DNA from: Spartobacteria bacterium LR76
GTDB taxonomy: Bacteria; Verrucomicrobiota; Verrucomicrobiia; Chthoniobacterales; Terrimicrobiaceae
Reading direction: 5' to 3'
NCBI GenBank assembly: GCA_003054655.1
Contig: QAYZ01000016.1
Span: 806,001 to 870,000, forward strand
DNA: 64,000 nucleotides
In this document: in pieces, positions 1 through 8,688 of the stretch
Numbering within the stretch: position 1 is the first letter of the stretch
Layout: every line of letters begins with the position of its first letter
Program-made: the position numbers and the translations under genes
The notes under the pieces: generated by a model
The model's input: only the letters and a program-made list of their open reading frames with translations
What the model was told of the DNA's origin: nothing
Database searches by the model: none

Positions 1-696
1 TTCGCCCCCGGCGATGTCGTCTGCCTCGTCGGCCCGACCGGAGCCGGGAAGAGCCGCCTGCTGGCCGACATCGAGTGCCTCGCCCAGCGCGACACCCCGA
101 CAGGCCGCCAGGTGCTCATCAATGGCGAGCCGCCCGGCGACTCCGAGCGCTTCTCGGGGGAAAGCGGGCTGGTCGCGCAGATTTCGCAGAATATGAACTT
201 CGTCATCGACCTGCCCGTCGGCGAATTCCTCCATATGCACGCCGAGAGCCGGGCATTGACCGATCCCGCGCCGGTCGTCGATCAGGTCCTCCACGCCGCC
301 GTGGCCATGGCGGGCGAACCCTTCGACGCCGACACCCAGGTGACGCAGCTCAGCGGTGGCCAGTCCCGCGCCCTCATGATCGCCGACGCGGCCTTTCTCA
401 GCCCAAAGCCCGTCGTCCTCATCGACGAGATCGAGAATGCCGGGGTCGACCGCCGCGCTGCGCTCGATCTCTTTGTGCGCAAGGGCAAGATCGTCCTCCT
501 CTCCACCCACGACCCGCTGCTCGCGCTCTCGGGTTCCCGCCGCCTCGTCATCCGCCATGGCGCGGTGCAGGATGTCATCACTCCCGGGCCGGACGAACAG
601 GCCATGATCGCCCGGCTCGTGGAGATTGACGCCCGGCTGGCCGACCTCCGCGCCCGCCTGCGCAATGGCGAGCGAATTTCCGGCTTCCCCGCCTGA
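1..696 (+). CDS. ABC-type ATP-binding protein, 5' end outside the window
   Basis: The reading frame is already open at base 1, so the N-terminus lies upstream and 231 residues are visible. It carries Walker A (GPTGAGKS, visible residues 11-18), a Q-loop stretch (ISQNMNF), the signature LSGGQ, Walker B with catalytic Glu (VVLIDEIENAG) and an H-loop (LLSTHDP), so it should be a competent ATPase. The C-terminal part after the H-loop is a short Arg/Glu-rich helix and not a second domain. No permease is visible beside it; the next gene 99 bases on encodes an SPFH protein. The substrate and role cannot be told from this fragment. It could be a transporter subunit or a soluble ABC ATPase used in metal or cofactor handling, given LarC two genes on. 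The family call is firm; the function is unknown. Confidence 0.85.
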   Translation, partial: FAPGDVVCLVGPTGAGKSRLLADIECLAQRDTPTGRQVLINGEPPGDSERFSGESGLVAQISQNMNFVIDLPVGEFLHMHAESRALTDPAPVVDQVLHAAVAMAGEPFDADTQVTQLSGGQSRALMIADAAFLSPKPVVLIDEIENAGVDRRAALDLFVRKGKIVLLSTHDPLLALSGSRRLVIRHGAVQDVITPGPDEQAMIARLVEIDARLADLRARLRNGERISGFPA

Positions 697-795
697 CCGG
701 CGAAGGGCGGGGAGCATCGTTTTCTTGCCTCCCCCGCCCCGCTCTCTAAGCTTCCGGGACGCACGGGAGCCTCTCTCCGTGTCCACACCACTTTC

Positions 796-1593
796 ATGAA
801 AGCCGCCGGTACCCTCGTCATCATCGTCCTCATCATCGCCGCCATCCTGCTGATGAACTCCTTTTACGTGGTCAATCCCGGTCTCGCCGGGGTGAAGATC
901 ACCATGGGCAAGGTCGATCCCGACCCGCTCCCGAGCGGCACCGGGCTGCGCACGCCCTTTGTCACCCGCATCGTCGACATGCCCGTGAAGGTGCAGACGC
1001 TGAAGTTTCCCACCCAGTGCTTCAGCTCCGACCTCCAGACCGTCACCGCCACGATCACGGTGAATTACCAGTTCCCGCTCAACCAGGTCGTGAAGCTCTA
1101 TGTGGACTACGGCGGCAACGTGGAAAACTCCATCCTCAAGCCGCGCACCCAGGAGGCCATTAAAGAGGTCACCGCCCAGCGCACCGCCGAGAAGATCGTG
1201 AAGGAGCGCGAGCAGGTAAAGCGCGCCACCCTCGACCTCCTCCGCCAGAAGATCGGCGACATCGTCACCATCGACGACCTCGTGTTGGAGGACATCGCGC
1301 TTTCGTCGGAACTCGAAAAGGCCATCGAGCAAAAGATGGTCAGCGAGCAAAAGGCCGCCCAGGCGCGTTTCACCCAGGACCAGACCCGCATCGAGGCCGA
1401 GACCGCCATCATCAAGGCCGAGGGCGAGGCCAAGTCGATCAAGGTCATCGCCGACGCCCTTTCGCAAAATCCGAAGATCCTCGAACTCCGCGCCGTCGAC
1501 AAATGGAACGGCGTCGCTCCCACAACTGTCGTCACGGGCGGAGCCAATACCGTGCTCCCCCTCGCCACCGGCGTCATCAAGCCATCGAACTAA
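796..1593 (+). CDS. SPFH/prohibitin-family membrane protein
   Basis: A 265-residue protein with one hydrophobic segment at residues 4-21, then an SPFH (stomatin/prohibitin/flotillin) domain to about residue 180, and a charged coiled-coil tail containing the family's typical EAETAIIKAEGEAKSI stretch near residues 200-215. Proteins of this type form oligomeric rings on membranes and organise membrane microdomains or modulate membrane proteases. The single N-terminal anchor suggests that the bulk is periplasmic, or cytoplasmic if the anchor is inverted; the sequence does not decide this. It follows the ABC ATPase by 99 bases and precedes larC by 34 bases on the same strand, so co-transcription is likely. 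No specific partner can be named. Confidence 0.85.
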   Translation: MKAAGTLVIIVLIIAAILLMNSFYVVNPGLAGVKITMGKVDPDPLPSGTGLRTPFVTRIVDMPVKVQTLKFPTQCFSSDLQTVTATITVNYQFPLNQVVKLYVDYGGNVENSILKPRTQEAIKEVTAQRTAEKIVKEREQVKRATLDLLRQKIGDIVTIDDLVLEDIALSSELEKAIEQKMVSEQKAAQARFTQDQTRIEAETAIIKAEGEAKSIKVIADALSQNPKILELRAVDKWNGVAPTTVVTGGANTVLPLATGVIKPSN

Positions 1594-1627
1594 GGCCCGC
1601 TCAACCCCTCTCCGCCAATCTCCCGCC

Positions 1628-3001
1628 ATGCGCACCCTCTATCTCGATTGTTTTTCCGGCATCAGCGGCGACATGACGGTCGGCGCCTTGCGCGACCTCG
1701 GCGTGCCGGAGGAGGTCTTTCAGCAGGCCATCGCCTCGCTCGGGCTGGCCGATGAATTTCACATCCACTTCCAGCGCGGCCACAAGCAGAACATCGCCGG
1801 GTGGAAATTCGACGTTCACGCCGCCCACGGGCATTCCCACGAGGCGCACGAGCACTCGCATTCCCATGAGCATGGCGGGGAGCACCATCACGAGCATGGG
1901 CATTCGCACGAACACTCCCACAGCCACGAGCACGGCGGGCACACCCACTCGCATCCGCATGAGCATGGGGAGCACTCGCATGAGCATGGCCAAGAGCATC
2001 ACCATGGCGACCACGCCCACGGCCGCAGCTACCGCGAAATCCGCGCCCTGCTCGAGACCAGCACGCTCGCCGAGACGCCAAAGTCCCGTGCCCTCGCCGT
2101 CTTTCACCGCATCGCCATCGCGGAAGGGAAGATTCACGGCATCGACCCCGAGGAGATTACCTTTCACGAGGTGGGCGCGATTGATTCCATTGCCGACATC
2201 GTGGCCGCCTGCGCCGGTATTGACGCCCTCGGCATCGAGTGTGTCCTGGCCTCGCGGCTGGTCGAGGGTTCCGGATGGATCACCTGCGCCCACGGTCGTT
2301 TTCCCCTTCCCGCGCCCGCCACACTGGAGATCCTCGCGGGCATCCCGCTGAAGCAGGTCGACGAATCCACCGAGTACATCACGCCTACCGGCGCGGCGCT
2401 GCTCGCCGAGTATTGCTCCTCCTACGGCCCGATGCCCGAGATGCGCATCGAGAAGGTCGGCTACGGCCTCGGCACGCGCGACACCTACCCGCGCCCGAAT
2501 GTCCTTCGCGCCACGCTGGGCGAAACCACCAGCAACTCCAGCGCGGAAACCGACGAGATCGTGAAGATCGAGACCAACATCGACGACCTCACGCCCGAAC
2601 TGGCCGGAGCCACAATGGAACGCCTCTTCGCCGCCGGGGCGCTCGATGTCTTTTACACCGCCGCGCAGATGAAGAAGAACCGGCCCGGTTTTCTCCTGAC
2701 CGTGCTGGTGCAGCCGGAGAAGGTCGACGAGATCGCGACGATCATCCTGCGCGAAACCAGCGCCTTTGGCATCCGCCTCGACCGCATGCAGCGCATGAAG
2801 CTGCGCCGGGAATTCCGCGACGTGGAGACGCCCTATGGCACCGTGCGCATCAAGGTCGGCTTCCTCGGCGACGAGATCGTCCAGGCCGCGCCGGAATACG
2901 AATCCTGCCGCGAGGTCGCCCAGCGCGCCGGAGTCAGCGTGCGCGACGTCCATCTCGCCGCCTGGATCGGTAGCGTTCCCCTACCCTCGGCGGGAAGCTA
3001 A
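1628..3001 (+). CDS. larC: LarC, nickel insertion protein for the nickel-pincer cofactor
   Basis: A 457-residue LarC. The family uses CTP to insert nickel into pyridinium-3,5-bisthiocarboxylic acid mononucleotide, making the nickel-pincer cofactor of lactate racemase and related racemases or epimerases. Conserved stretches include DCFSGISGDM at residues 7-16, FHEVGAIDSIADI in the middle and ETNIDDLTPE in the C-terminal half. Residues 64-131 are an extreme His-rich insert, with 32 His in 68 residues mixed with Glu, Gly and Ser, a likely nickel reservoir. In Lactobacillus the protein is made by a programmed frameshift (LarC1/LarC2); here both halves lie in one continuous frame. No larA, larB or larE is in the window, so the enzyme served is unknown. 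A short GC hairpin at 3008-3020 separates it from the convergent lpxA. Confidence 0.95.
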   Translation: MRTLYLDCFSGISGDMTVGALRDLGVPEEVFQQAIASLGLADEFHIHFQRGHKQNIAGWKFDVHAAHGHSHEAHEHSHSHEHGGEHHHEHGHSHEHSHSHEHGGHTHSHPHEHGEHSHEHGQEHHHGDHAHGRSYREIRALLETSTLAETPKSRALAVFHRIAIAEGKIHGIDPEEITFHEVGAIDSIADIVAACAGIDALGIECVLASRLVEGSGWITCAHGRFPLPAPATLEILAGIPLKQVDESTEYITPTGAALLAEYCSSYGPMPEMRIEKVGYGLGTRDTYPRPNVLRATLGETTSNSSAETDEIVKIETNIDDLTPELAGATMERLFAAGALDVFYTAAQMKKNRPGFLLTVLVQPEKVDEIATIILRETSAFGIRLDRMQRMKLRREFRDVETPYGTVRIKVGFLGDEIVQAAPEYESCREVAQRAGVSVRDVHLAAWIGSVPLPSAGS

Positions 3002-3007
3002 CAGAAT

Positions 3008-3020
3008 GCCCCGCAGGGGC
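3008..3020. terminator. Short GC hairpin between convergent larC and lpxA
   Basis: GCCCC-GCA-GGGGC is a perfect 5-bp hairpin filling the 20-base gap between the two stop codons. It has no U-tract on either strand, so it is at best a weak bidirectional terminator; the position is the main argument. Confidence 0.3.
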
Positions 3021-3021
3021 C

Positions 3022-3837
3022 TTAGTCAATACTCTCGCCGCCCTCGTCGCGATCGCCCTTGCGCTGGTTGGCCGGGCAGATGCCGCGCTTGGATTCACGC
3101 ACAAAGTCGAAGAACGCCGTGGCCTCGGGTCCCCACTCCATCGTCGCCGCCTGCTCGACCGCCTGAGAGACGTTCAGCCCGGAGCGGAAGAGGAGCTTGA
3201 AGGCGCGGCGGATTTCCTGCCGCGTCTCCGCCTTCATTCCCGACCGGCGCAGGCCGATTACGTTGATGCCGGAGAGAAAATTATCCGCATCGGCCATCGC
3301 ATAGGGAACGATGTCCTTTCCGAAGCGTGTGCCTCCGCGCACCATGGCCTGGCGGCCGACGCGCATGAACTGGTGAAACACCGTGCCGCCGCCGAGCACC
3401 GCGCCCTCCTGCACCTCGACGTAGCCCGCGAGATGGCAGGCATTGGCGATGATGACGCGGTTGGCGATGCGCACATTGTGACCCAGATGCGAGCCGACCA
3501 TGAGATAACACCCGTCGCCCACTTCGGTGGCCGAGCCTTCCTTCGTGCCGCGATGAATCGTCACGTACTCGCGTAGCGTATTGCCATTTCCGATGCGCAC
3601 TTCGCTGACGGTTTCCTTCTTGAAGGCAAAATCCTGAGGCTCGGTGCCGATGATGGAGCCGTAGCCGACGAGGTTGCCCGTGCCTAACGTAGTCTTGCCC
3701 TCGATGATGGCATGAGCCTGCACGACGCAGCCTGCGCCGAGGGTGACTTCGTCGCCGATGATCACACCGGGGCCGATTTCCACATCATCGGCGAGGACAG
3801 CTTTGGGAGAGACAATGGCAGTGGGATGAATCTTCAT
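3022..3837 (-). CDS. lpxA: LpxA, acyl-ACP--UDP-N-acetylglucosamine O-acyltransferase
   Basis: A 271-residue left-handed beta-helix acyltransferase catalysing the first step of lipid A synthesis, transfer of a 3-hydroxyacyl chain from ACP to UDP-GlcNAc. It starts MKIHPTAIVSPKAVL and shows hexapeptide repeats through about residue 190. The stretch GSHLGHNVRIANR holds the position of the catalytic His (H125 in E. coli), and the C-terminal helical domain follows. The tail is charged (KRGICPANQRKGDRDEGG), unusual beyond the standard about 262 residues. Its start overlaps the radC stop by 4 bases. Other lipid A genes (lpxB, lpxC, lpxD) are not in the window, so lpxA sits apart from the usual lpxD-fabZ-lpxA-lpxB cluster. 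Confidence 0.93.
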   Translation of the reverse strand: MKIHPTAIVSPKAVLADDVEIGPGVIIGDEVTLGAGCVVQAHAIIEGKTTLGTGNLVGYGSIIGTEPQDFAFKKETVSEVRIGNGNTLREYVTIHRGTKEGSATEVGDGCYLMVGSHLGHNVRIANRVIIANACHLAGYVEVQEGAVLGGGTVFHQFMRVGRQAMVRGGTRFGKDIVPYAMADADNFLSGINVIGLRRSGMKAETRQEIRRAFKLLFRSGLNVSQAVEQAATMEWGPEATAFFDFVRESKRGICPANQRKGDRDEGGESID

Positions 3838-4523
3838 AGGAGACCGGAATCGCGAAAACTGAAATAGGGTGAGCGGCCGCCATCGGACGTGCCGCAGATG
3901 ACGTGATCGAGGAGCGTGATCTGCATGATCCGCGCGGCCTCGGCAAGCTGGACGGTAAGGCGGCGGTCGGCCTGGCTGGGCGACGGATCGCCCGAGGGAT
4001 GATTGTGCACCAGCACGACCGCGTAGGCCGAGTGCAGCAGAGCGGGGCGCAGGATCTCGCGCGGATGCGCCACGCTTTCATTGATGGACCCGAGCGAGAT
4101 GTCCTCCACGCGGATGAGGCGCAGCTTTGTATCGAGCAGGATCACCTTTACCGTCTCGCGGTTCATGGCCTGGAGATCGGCCCCGATATAGGAAAAGATG
4201 GCCTCCGCGCTGTCGAGCACCGGGCGCTCGATGCCACCACGCGCCAGGCGCTTGCCGAGTTCAAAGGCGGCGGCGAGTTCCGCAGCCTTGGCCGGGCCGA
4301 CTCCGGACGTGCCGCGCGAGAGTTCCGATGCGGTTGAGCGGGAAAGCCCGATCAGCCCGCCCTTTTGCTGGAGCAGGTCGGAGGCGACACTGATGGCACT
4401 CTTGCCGCGAATGCCCGTGCGTAGAAAGATCGCGAGCAGTTCGGCATCGGTGAGAGAACCCGCACCGCGCTCGGTGAGCTTTTCACGCGGGCGGTCGGAT
4501 TTCGGGATCTCCCGGATGCGCAT
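3834..4523 (-). CDS. radC: RadC-family JAB/MPN domain protein
   Basis: A 229-residue RadC protein of standard length. The N-terminal half has a helix-hairpin-helix-like region (SRGTSGVGPAKAAELAAAF) and the C-terminal half has the JAB1/MPN metalloprotease-like motif HNHPSGDPSPSQAD, which supplies the His, His and Asp metal ligands. Historically called a DNA repair protein, its actual biochemical role is unsettled. It begins six bases past the polyprenyl synthase stop and overlaps lpxA by 4 bases, so it sits inside an SDR-prenyl synthase-radC-lpxA operon. The family call is firm. Confidence 0.93.
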   Translation of the reverse strand: MRIREIPKSDRPREKLTERGAGSLTDAELLAIFLRTGIRGKSAISVASDLLQQKGGLIGLSRSTASELSRGTSGVGPAKAAELAAAFELGKRLARGGIERPVLDSAEAIFSYIGADLQAMNRETVKVILLDTKLRLIRVEDISLGSINESVAHPREILRPALLHSAYAVVLVHNHPSGDPSPSQADRRLTVQLAEAARIMQITLLDHVICGTSDGGRSPYFSFRDSGLL

Positions 4524-4528
4524 TTCTG

Positions 4529-5593
4529 TCAGGCGAGGAGGGCCTTGATCAACACCCCGACGTGGTTGGCGATGGCCTGCAACCCTTCGACGTACCGGTT
4601 CGACGGAATCGACGCGAGCTCCTGGGAGGCCTCGGCGATCAGCTTCTCAGCCACCTGTGCGGCGGCCGTGACGGAACCGCTCTTGCGAATCATCTCGCGA
4701 AGTTCCGCCTCGCCGCCCTCTTCACCGCTGACGAGCAGGGCGCGGAGGCGTTCGAGTTCGGCACCCTCAGGCCCCTGCAGCATGAGCAGGATCGGCAGGG
4801 TGAACTTGCCCTTGCGAATGTCGGTGCCGAGCGTCTTGCCAAATTCCTCCTCGGTGCCCGCGAGGTCGAGGCAGTCGTCGTAGATTTGATAAGCGACGCC
4901 GATCTTGGAACCAAACGCCTTGAGCGCGTCGATGACATTCTGGTCGGCCTTGCTGATGTAGGCCCCGAGTTCGCAGGCCACGGCAAAGAGCGCGGCTGTC
5001 TTCATCTCGATCACGCGGTAGTATTCCGCCGTCGTGAGATTCAGGTCGTAACGGCGTTGGGTCTGGATGATCTCGCCCGAGCAGACCTCGGCGGAGGCAT
5101 CGGCGATGCGCAGGCAGATGGTCGGGTCGCCGTATGCGGCAGCCAGCCGGAGCGCATGGGCAAAGAGACAGTCGCCGAGCAGCACGCTGAGCGAGTTGCC
5201 CCACTTTGCATTGGCCGTCGGCTGGTCACGGCGGATATCCGCGCCGTCCATGATGTCGTCGTGCACGAGCGTGGCGACGTGGATCAACTCCACCACCACC
5301 GCGAGATCAACGTGCCCGGAGGTGACTTCGCCCGAGGCTCCCCCCGCCAGCAGCGCGAGCACGGGGCGCAGGCGCTTGCCGCCCTTGTTGCTCACATAGG
5401 AGACATAACCTTCGATGGCCGGGTCAAACTCCAGCGCCTGGGCGCGGATTCGTTCCTCGACCGAGATCAGATGCGGATTGATCAGCTCCAGCGCGTCGGC
5501 AAAACGCGCGAGCCCGGGAACAGCCTTGGCTACCTCATGGACGAACGAGGATGGCGACTGGTCGACGGAGGTATCCTTATCGGTTGGTTTCAC
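4529..5593 (-). CDS. Trans-polyprenyl diphosphate synthase (IspB/HepT type)
   Basis: A 354-residue all-alpha prenyltransferase that condenses isopentenyl diphosphate onto an allylic primer to make the long chain for a respiratory quinone. The first Asp-rich motif is LVHDDIMD and the second is YQIYDDCLDLAG, both intact, with the following KTLGTDIRKGK stretch typical of the long-chain subgroup. The first 30 residues are an extra hydrophilic leader. The chain length made (hexa- to octaprenyl) depends on residues before the first motif and cannot be assigned by eye. Its start overlaps the upstream SDR stop by 4 bases, so the two are translationally coupled. Confidence 0.9.
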   Translation of the reverse strand: MKPTDKDTSVDQSPSSFVHEVAKAVPGLARFADALELINPHLISVEERIRAQALEFDPAIEGYVSYVSNKGGKRLRPVLALLAGGASGEVTSGHVDLAVVVELIHVATLVHDDIMDGADIRRDQPTANAKWGNSLSVLLGDCLFAHALRLAAAYGDPTICLRIADASAEVCSGEIIQTQRRYDLNLTTAEYYRVIEMKTAALFAVACELGAYISKADQNVIDALKAFGSKIGVAYQIYDDCLDLAGTEEEFGKTLGTDIRKGKFTLPILLMLQGPEGAELERLRALLVSGEEGGEAELREMIRKSGSVTAAAQVAEKLIAEASQELASIPSNRYVEGLQAIANHVGVLIKALLA

Positions 5594-6396
5594 AGCTTTT
5601 TGGAAAAGAGACGAAGAATTTCACGTGTGACGAAGAACGGAACCACCAGGGCCACGCCGACCGAGACGGCCAGCAGCAGACCCGGCACCACGCGGGCGCG
5701 ATCCTTCGCCACCGCTTCCAGTCCGGTGCGGACGGCTACGGCGGGAGTCACGACCACGGGACCCATGGTTTCGTAGTGAGCCGTGGCATCCTCGCCCCGG
5801 CGTGCGACGTCAAAGAATTCGGTGGGCACCGGACCCGGGCACAGCGCGGTCACGGTGATGCCCTTCGGGCGCAGCTCGATCGCGAGCGCCTCGGTGAGGC
5901 TGGTCACATAGGCCTTCGTGGCCGAGTAGACCGCCATGTTGGGCAGCGGGAAGAAGCTCGCCACGGAGCTGACGTTGAGAATCGCCGCCCGGCCCGAGCG
6001 CAGCATCGAAGGCAGGAGGAGATGCGTGAGGTGCGTGAGAGCGCTGATGTTCACATCGATCATCGCCCGCACCCTCCCCCAGTCGGAGGAATCAAAATGT
6101 CCGTGGTCTCCCAATCCCGCATTGTTGATCAGAAAATCGATGCCGATGGCGCGCTCCCCCAGCCATCCGGCCAGACGGGTGCGCTGTTCCTCGACCGCAA
6201 GATCCGCGCCATAAATCTCCACTTGGAGTGAGGGCTGAATCTCGAGGAGTTCCTCCCGCAGGGCCTCCAGGCGATCCTCCCGCCGTGCCACCAGCACGAG
6301 TCCCCTGGCCACCGGCGCAAGCTGCCGGGCAAATTCGGCTCCCAACCCGGACGATGCTCCGGTAATCAGTGCGGTACAGCCCTCGTAAAACTTCAT
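5590..6396 (-). CDS. Short-chain dehydrogenase/reductase (DltE-like)
   Basis: A classical SDR of about 268 residues. The nucleotide-binding motif is TALITGASSGLGAEFARQ near the N-terminus, the NNAG motif follows (FLINNAGLG), then the catalytic Ser (NVSSVAS) and YSATKAY with the active Tyr and Lys. The C-terminus is hydrophobic and basic (VGVALVVPFFVTREILRLF), suggesting membrane association. An ATG giving MKFYEGCTALITG at 6396 is preferred; a GTG four codons upstream is possible. The substrate is unknown. Only 17 bases separate this start from the divergent cupin gene, so the two promoters must overlap each other's coding sequence. Confidence 0.88.
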   Translation of the reverse strand: MKFYEGCTALITGASSGLGAEFARQLAPVARGLVLVARREDRLEALREELLEIQPSLQVEIYGADLAVEEQRTRLAGWLGERAIGIDFLINNAGLGDHGHFDSSDWGRVRAMIDVNISALTHLTHLLLPSMLRSGRAAILNVSSVASFFPLPNMAVYSATKAYVTSLTEALAIELRPKGITVTALCPGPVPTEFFDVARRGEDATAHYETMGPVVVTPAVAVRTGLEAVAKDRARVVPGLLLAVSVGVALVVPFFVTREILRLFSKKL

Positions 6397-6413
6397 AATC
6401 CTTTCCACCTTCG

Positions 6414-6767
6414 ATGATTGTCCAAAACCTATCCAGCCAAAAACCTTTTACGACCAAGGACGGTTCGCAGATTCGCAGCATTCTCGACCGCACCAACGCC
6501 CCTGTCGCCAACCAAAGCCTCGCAGAAGCCTCCGTACCAGCAGGTTGCGTGACGCAAAGGCATTACCACAAGCTGAGCGAGGAGTTCTACTTTATCCTCG
6601 AGGGTGAAGGTGAAATGGGCCTCGGCGAGGAAACCCGGCTGGTCGGCCCGGGCGACGCGATCCTCATCCCGCCCGGTCAATTCCACGACATCCGCGCGAC
6701 CACGTCGCTGCGGTTTTTGTGCTGTTGCGCTCCGCCGTATTCCCACGAGGACACTTATTTCGAGTAA
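6414..6767 (+). CDS. Single-domain cupin protein
   Basis: A 117-residue one-domain cupin. Motif 1 is HYHKLSEEFYFILEGEGEM with its metal-type His, His and Glu, and motif 2 is PGDAILIPPGQFHDI with the last His. Cupins of this size may be metal-dependent isomerases, dioxygenases or simple binding domains, and the ligand is not predictable here. It ends six bases from the convergent mrdA stop. It is the lone rightward gene between two long leftward operons. Confidence 0.85.
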   Translation: MIVQNLSSQKPFTTKDGSQIRSILDRTNAPVANQSLAEASVPAGCVTQRHYHKLSEEFYFILEGEGEMGLGEETRLVGPGDAILIPPGQFHDIRATTSLRFLCCCAPPYSHEDTYFE

Positions 6768-6773
6768 TCGCGC

Positions 6774-8675
6774 CTAGTTCGACTCGTCGACGGTCGGGGT
6801 TGCCGGTTCCTCGCTGGCCCCCGATTTTTCCTTCTGCGCCTCCGCCTGCTCGGCTTCCTTGCCCTCGGTCTTGAGCTTGAGGATGCGGCGAAACGCCTTG
6901 CCGACCATCGGAGCGGCGTGGGAACCGCCGTGCACGGTGTTGTCGTTGGGTTCACCCTCGTAGACCGCCGCAAAGGCGTACTGCGGATTTTCCACCGGCA
7001 GAAAGCCCGTGAACCACGCCGCCGTGCGCTGTTTGTTGGTCGGTCCCCATTGCGCCGTGCCGGTCTTGCCCGCCACGGTCGTCCCCTTGACCTGGGCGGA
7101 ATGCGCCGTGCCCTGCCCGTCGTAGACCACGTCCTTGAGCGCCGTCCGCAGCGTCTTGTCAACCAGCGGAGTCACCGGGATGTTCTCACGGATGCGATCA
7201 GGATACGCGGCTACCACCTTGTTATCGATGCTTTGAATCTGCGAAACGAGGCGCGTCAGGTGAAAATGTCCTCCCGCTGCCAGCACCCCCATGGCCTGCG
7301 CCATCTGCACCGGCGAGATCAGGATGTCGCCCTGGCCGATGGCCATGTTGGCGAGGTCGCCCTTCTTGATTTCCCGCCGATGGACGCGGAGCATGTAGTC
7401 ATCCGTCGGGATGTTGCCCTCCTGCTCGGCGCGCAGCGGGATGCCCGTGCGGCGACCCAGCCCGAGCTTGTGCGCGTAGTCGATGAGCGAGGGCGCTCCG
7501 AGCTTGATTCCGACCTGGTAAAACCACGTGTTGCAGGACTGCGTGAGGGCTTCGACAAAGTTCAGGTTGCCCGAGCCCGTCTTCTTCCAGTTCTTGAAGG
7601 TATGGTCGCCCACCGTGAACGCGGTCGGGCAGTCAAACTGGCTCTTCGGCGTGATCGTGTTCGTCTCCAGCGCCGCGAAGCCGACGAAGGTCTTGAACGT
7701 CGACCCCGGAGGATACGCCGCCCGGTACGCGCGCGGTATGAGCGGATTGGCCTCGTCGTTATTGTAACGGTCGAAGACATCGCGGCGCACGATCGGCACG
7801 AATTCATTGGGGTTGAAACCCGGCTGCGAGGCCATGGCGAGGATCTCGCCGGTGTTGGGGTCGATGATCACCATCGCGCCCCGCTTGCAGTTGGCTGCGA
7901 GCGTTTCCTCGCAAATGCGCTGGAGGTCGATGTCGAGCGTCGTGACGACATTGTAGCCGGGCACGGGCGGCTTCGCGATGCGCTCCGAGGTCTTGTTCCC
8001 GTTCGTATCGTAGGTCACGTAAAGCTGGCCGACCTGCCCGCGCAGTTCGTTGTCAAACATCTGCTCCAGGCCTTCGCGCCCCTCGCTGTCGGAGAAAATC
8101 AGGTCGCCGTTCTCGATCGGCCGGACCGAAAGAGGCGCCTCCCGCCCCGTGTAGCCGATGATGTGCCCCGCGAGCGATCCCTGCGGGTAGATACGTACGT
8201 ACGTCTGGCGGAGAATCAGGTTCGGCGTGAGTCCGCGCTGGACCACTCCCAGCTCCTGCGGCGAGAGATCCTCGACGATGTCCATCGGGAGCACGCCGCG
8301 GTTCTTGTAGTGATTCAGTATGGCCTCATCCGACACCTGGATGTCGCGCCCGAGCAGCCCCCTGGCCAGCGTGATCTGCTGGCGGGCAAAGGCGAGGATG
8401 CGGTTGTCCGTCCAGTCGAGCGGAGCGGGAAAGCTGACGGCGAGGTTGTAGCTCAGCCGCGTCTGAGCGAGCGGCCTTCCGTTGCGATCCACGATCTGCC
8501 CGCGGGGTGCGGGAATACCGAGCACAAACGTGCGCGCCTGCCTCTGGGTTTCCCAGGTCGGCTTGGGATTCTCGACCGACCCGGTGTTGTCAATGACCGG
8601 GGCCGCCACCTCCTGGGCGATCGACGATGATGCCAAAACGGCGGCCGTAAAAACGACCGCCGCAAGACTCAGCAC
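6774..8675 (-). CDS. mrdA: Penicillin-binding protein 2, peptidoglycan transpeptidase
   Basis: A class B PBP of about 633 residues that cross-links peptidoglycan, in the elongation (PBP2) family. The dimerisation region starts around PAPRGQIVDRNGRPLAQT. The transpeptidase motifs are all present: SxxK (PPGSTFKTFVG), SxN (TQSCNTWFY) and KTG (GKTGTAQW). No ATG lies near the N-terminus. A GTG at 8675 gives MLSLAAVVFTAAVL followed by a signal-like end (SIAQE), 13 bases after the infB stop. A TTG at 8714 would overlap infB but add a basic n-region ([12 protein letters not shown]) better suited to a membrane anchor. The C-terminus ends in a 35-residue Glu/Ala/Lys tail. Its place behind infB, and not beside mreBCD/rodA, is unusual. 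Confidence 0.9.
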   Translation of the reverse strand: MLSLAAVVFTAAVLASSSIAQEVAAPVIDNTGSVENPKPTWETQRQARTFVLGIPAPRGQIVDRNGRPLAQTRLSYNLAVSFPAPLDWTDNRILAFARQQITLARGLLGRDIQVSDEAILNHYKNRGVLPMDIVEDLSPQELGVVQRGLTPNLILRQTYVRIYPQGSLAGHIIGYTGREAPLSVRPIENGDLIFSDSEGREGLEQMFDNELRGQVGQLYVTYDTNGNKTSERIAKPPVPGYNVVTTLDIDLQRICEETLAANCKRGAMVIIDPNTGEILAMASQPGFNPNEFVPIVRRDVFDRYNNDEANPLIPRAYRAAYPPGSTFKTFVGFAALETNTITPKSQFDCPTAFTVGDHTFKNWKKTGSGNLNFVEALTQSCNTWFYQVGIKLGAPSLIDYAHKLGLGRRTGIPLRAEQEGNIPTDDYMLRVHRREIKKGDLANMAIGQGDILISPVQMAQAMGVLAAGGHFHLTRLVSQIQSIDNKVVAAYPDRIRENIPVTPLVDKTLRTALKDVVYDGQGTAHSAQVKGTTVAGKTGTAQWGPTNKQRTAAWFTGFLPVENPQYAFAAVYEGEPNDNTVHGGSHAAPMVGKAFRRILKLKTEGKEAEQAEAQKEKSGASEEPATPTVDESN

Positions 8676-8688
8676 ATTGGAGCGCCGA

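Noticed and set aside
1817-2020. Short tandem-looking DNA repeat considered as a CRISPR or satellite
   Set aside because: Repeats follow His/Glu/Ser codons of LarC, vary in length and have no spacers.
1601-2953. 450-codon minus-strand frame opposite larC
   Set aside because: Antisense translation of the His-rich repeat and conserved LarC blocks; no independent support.
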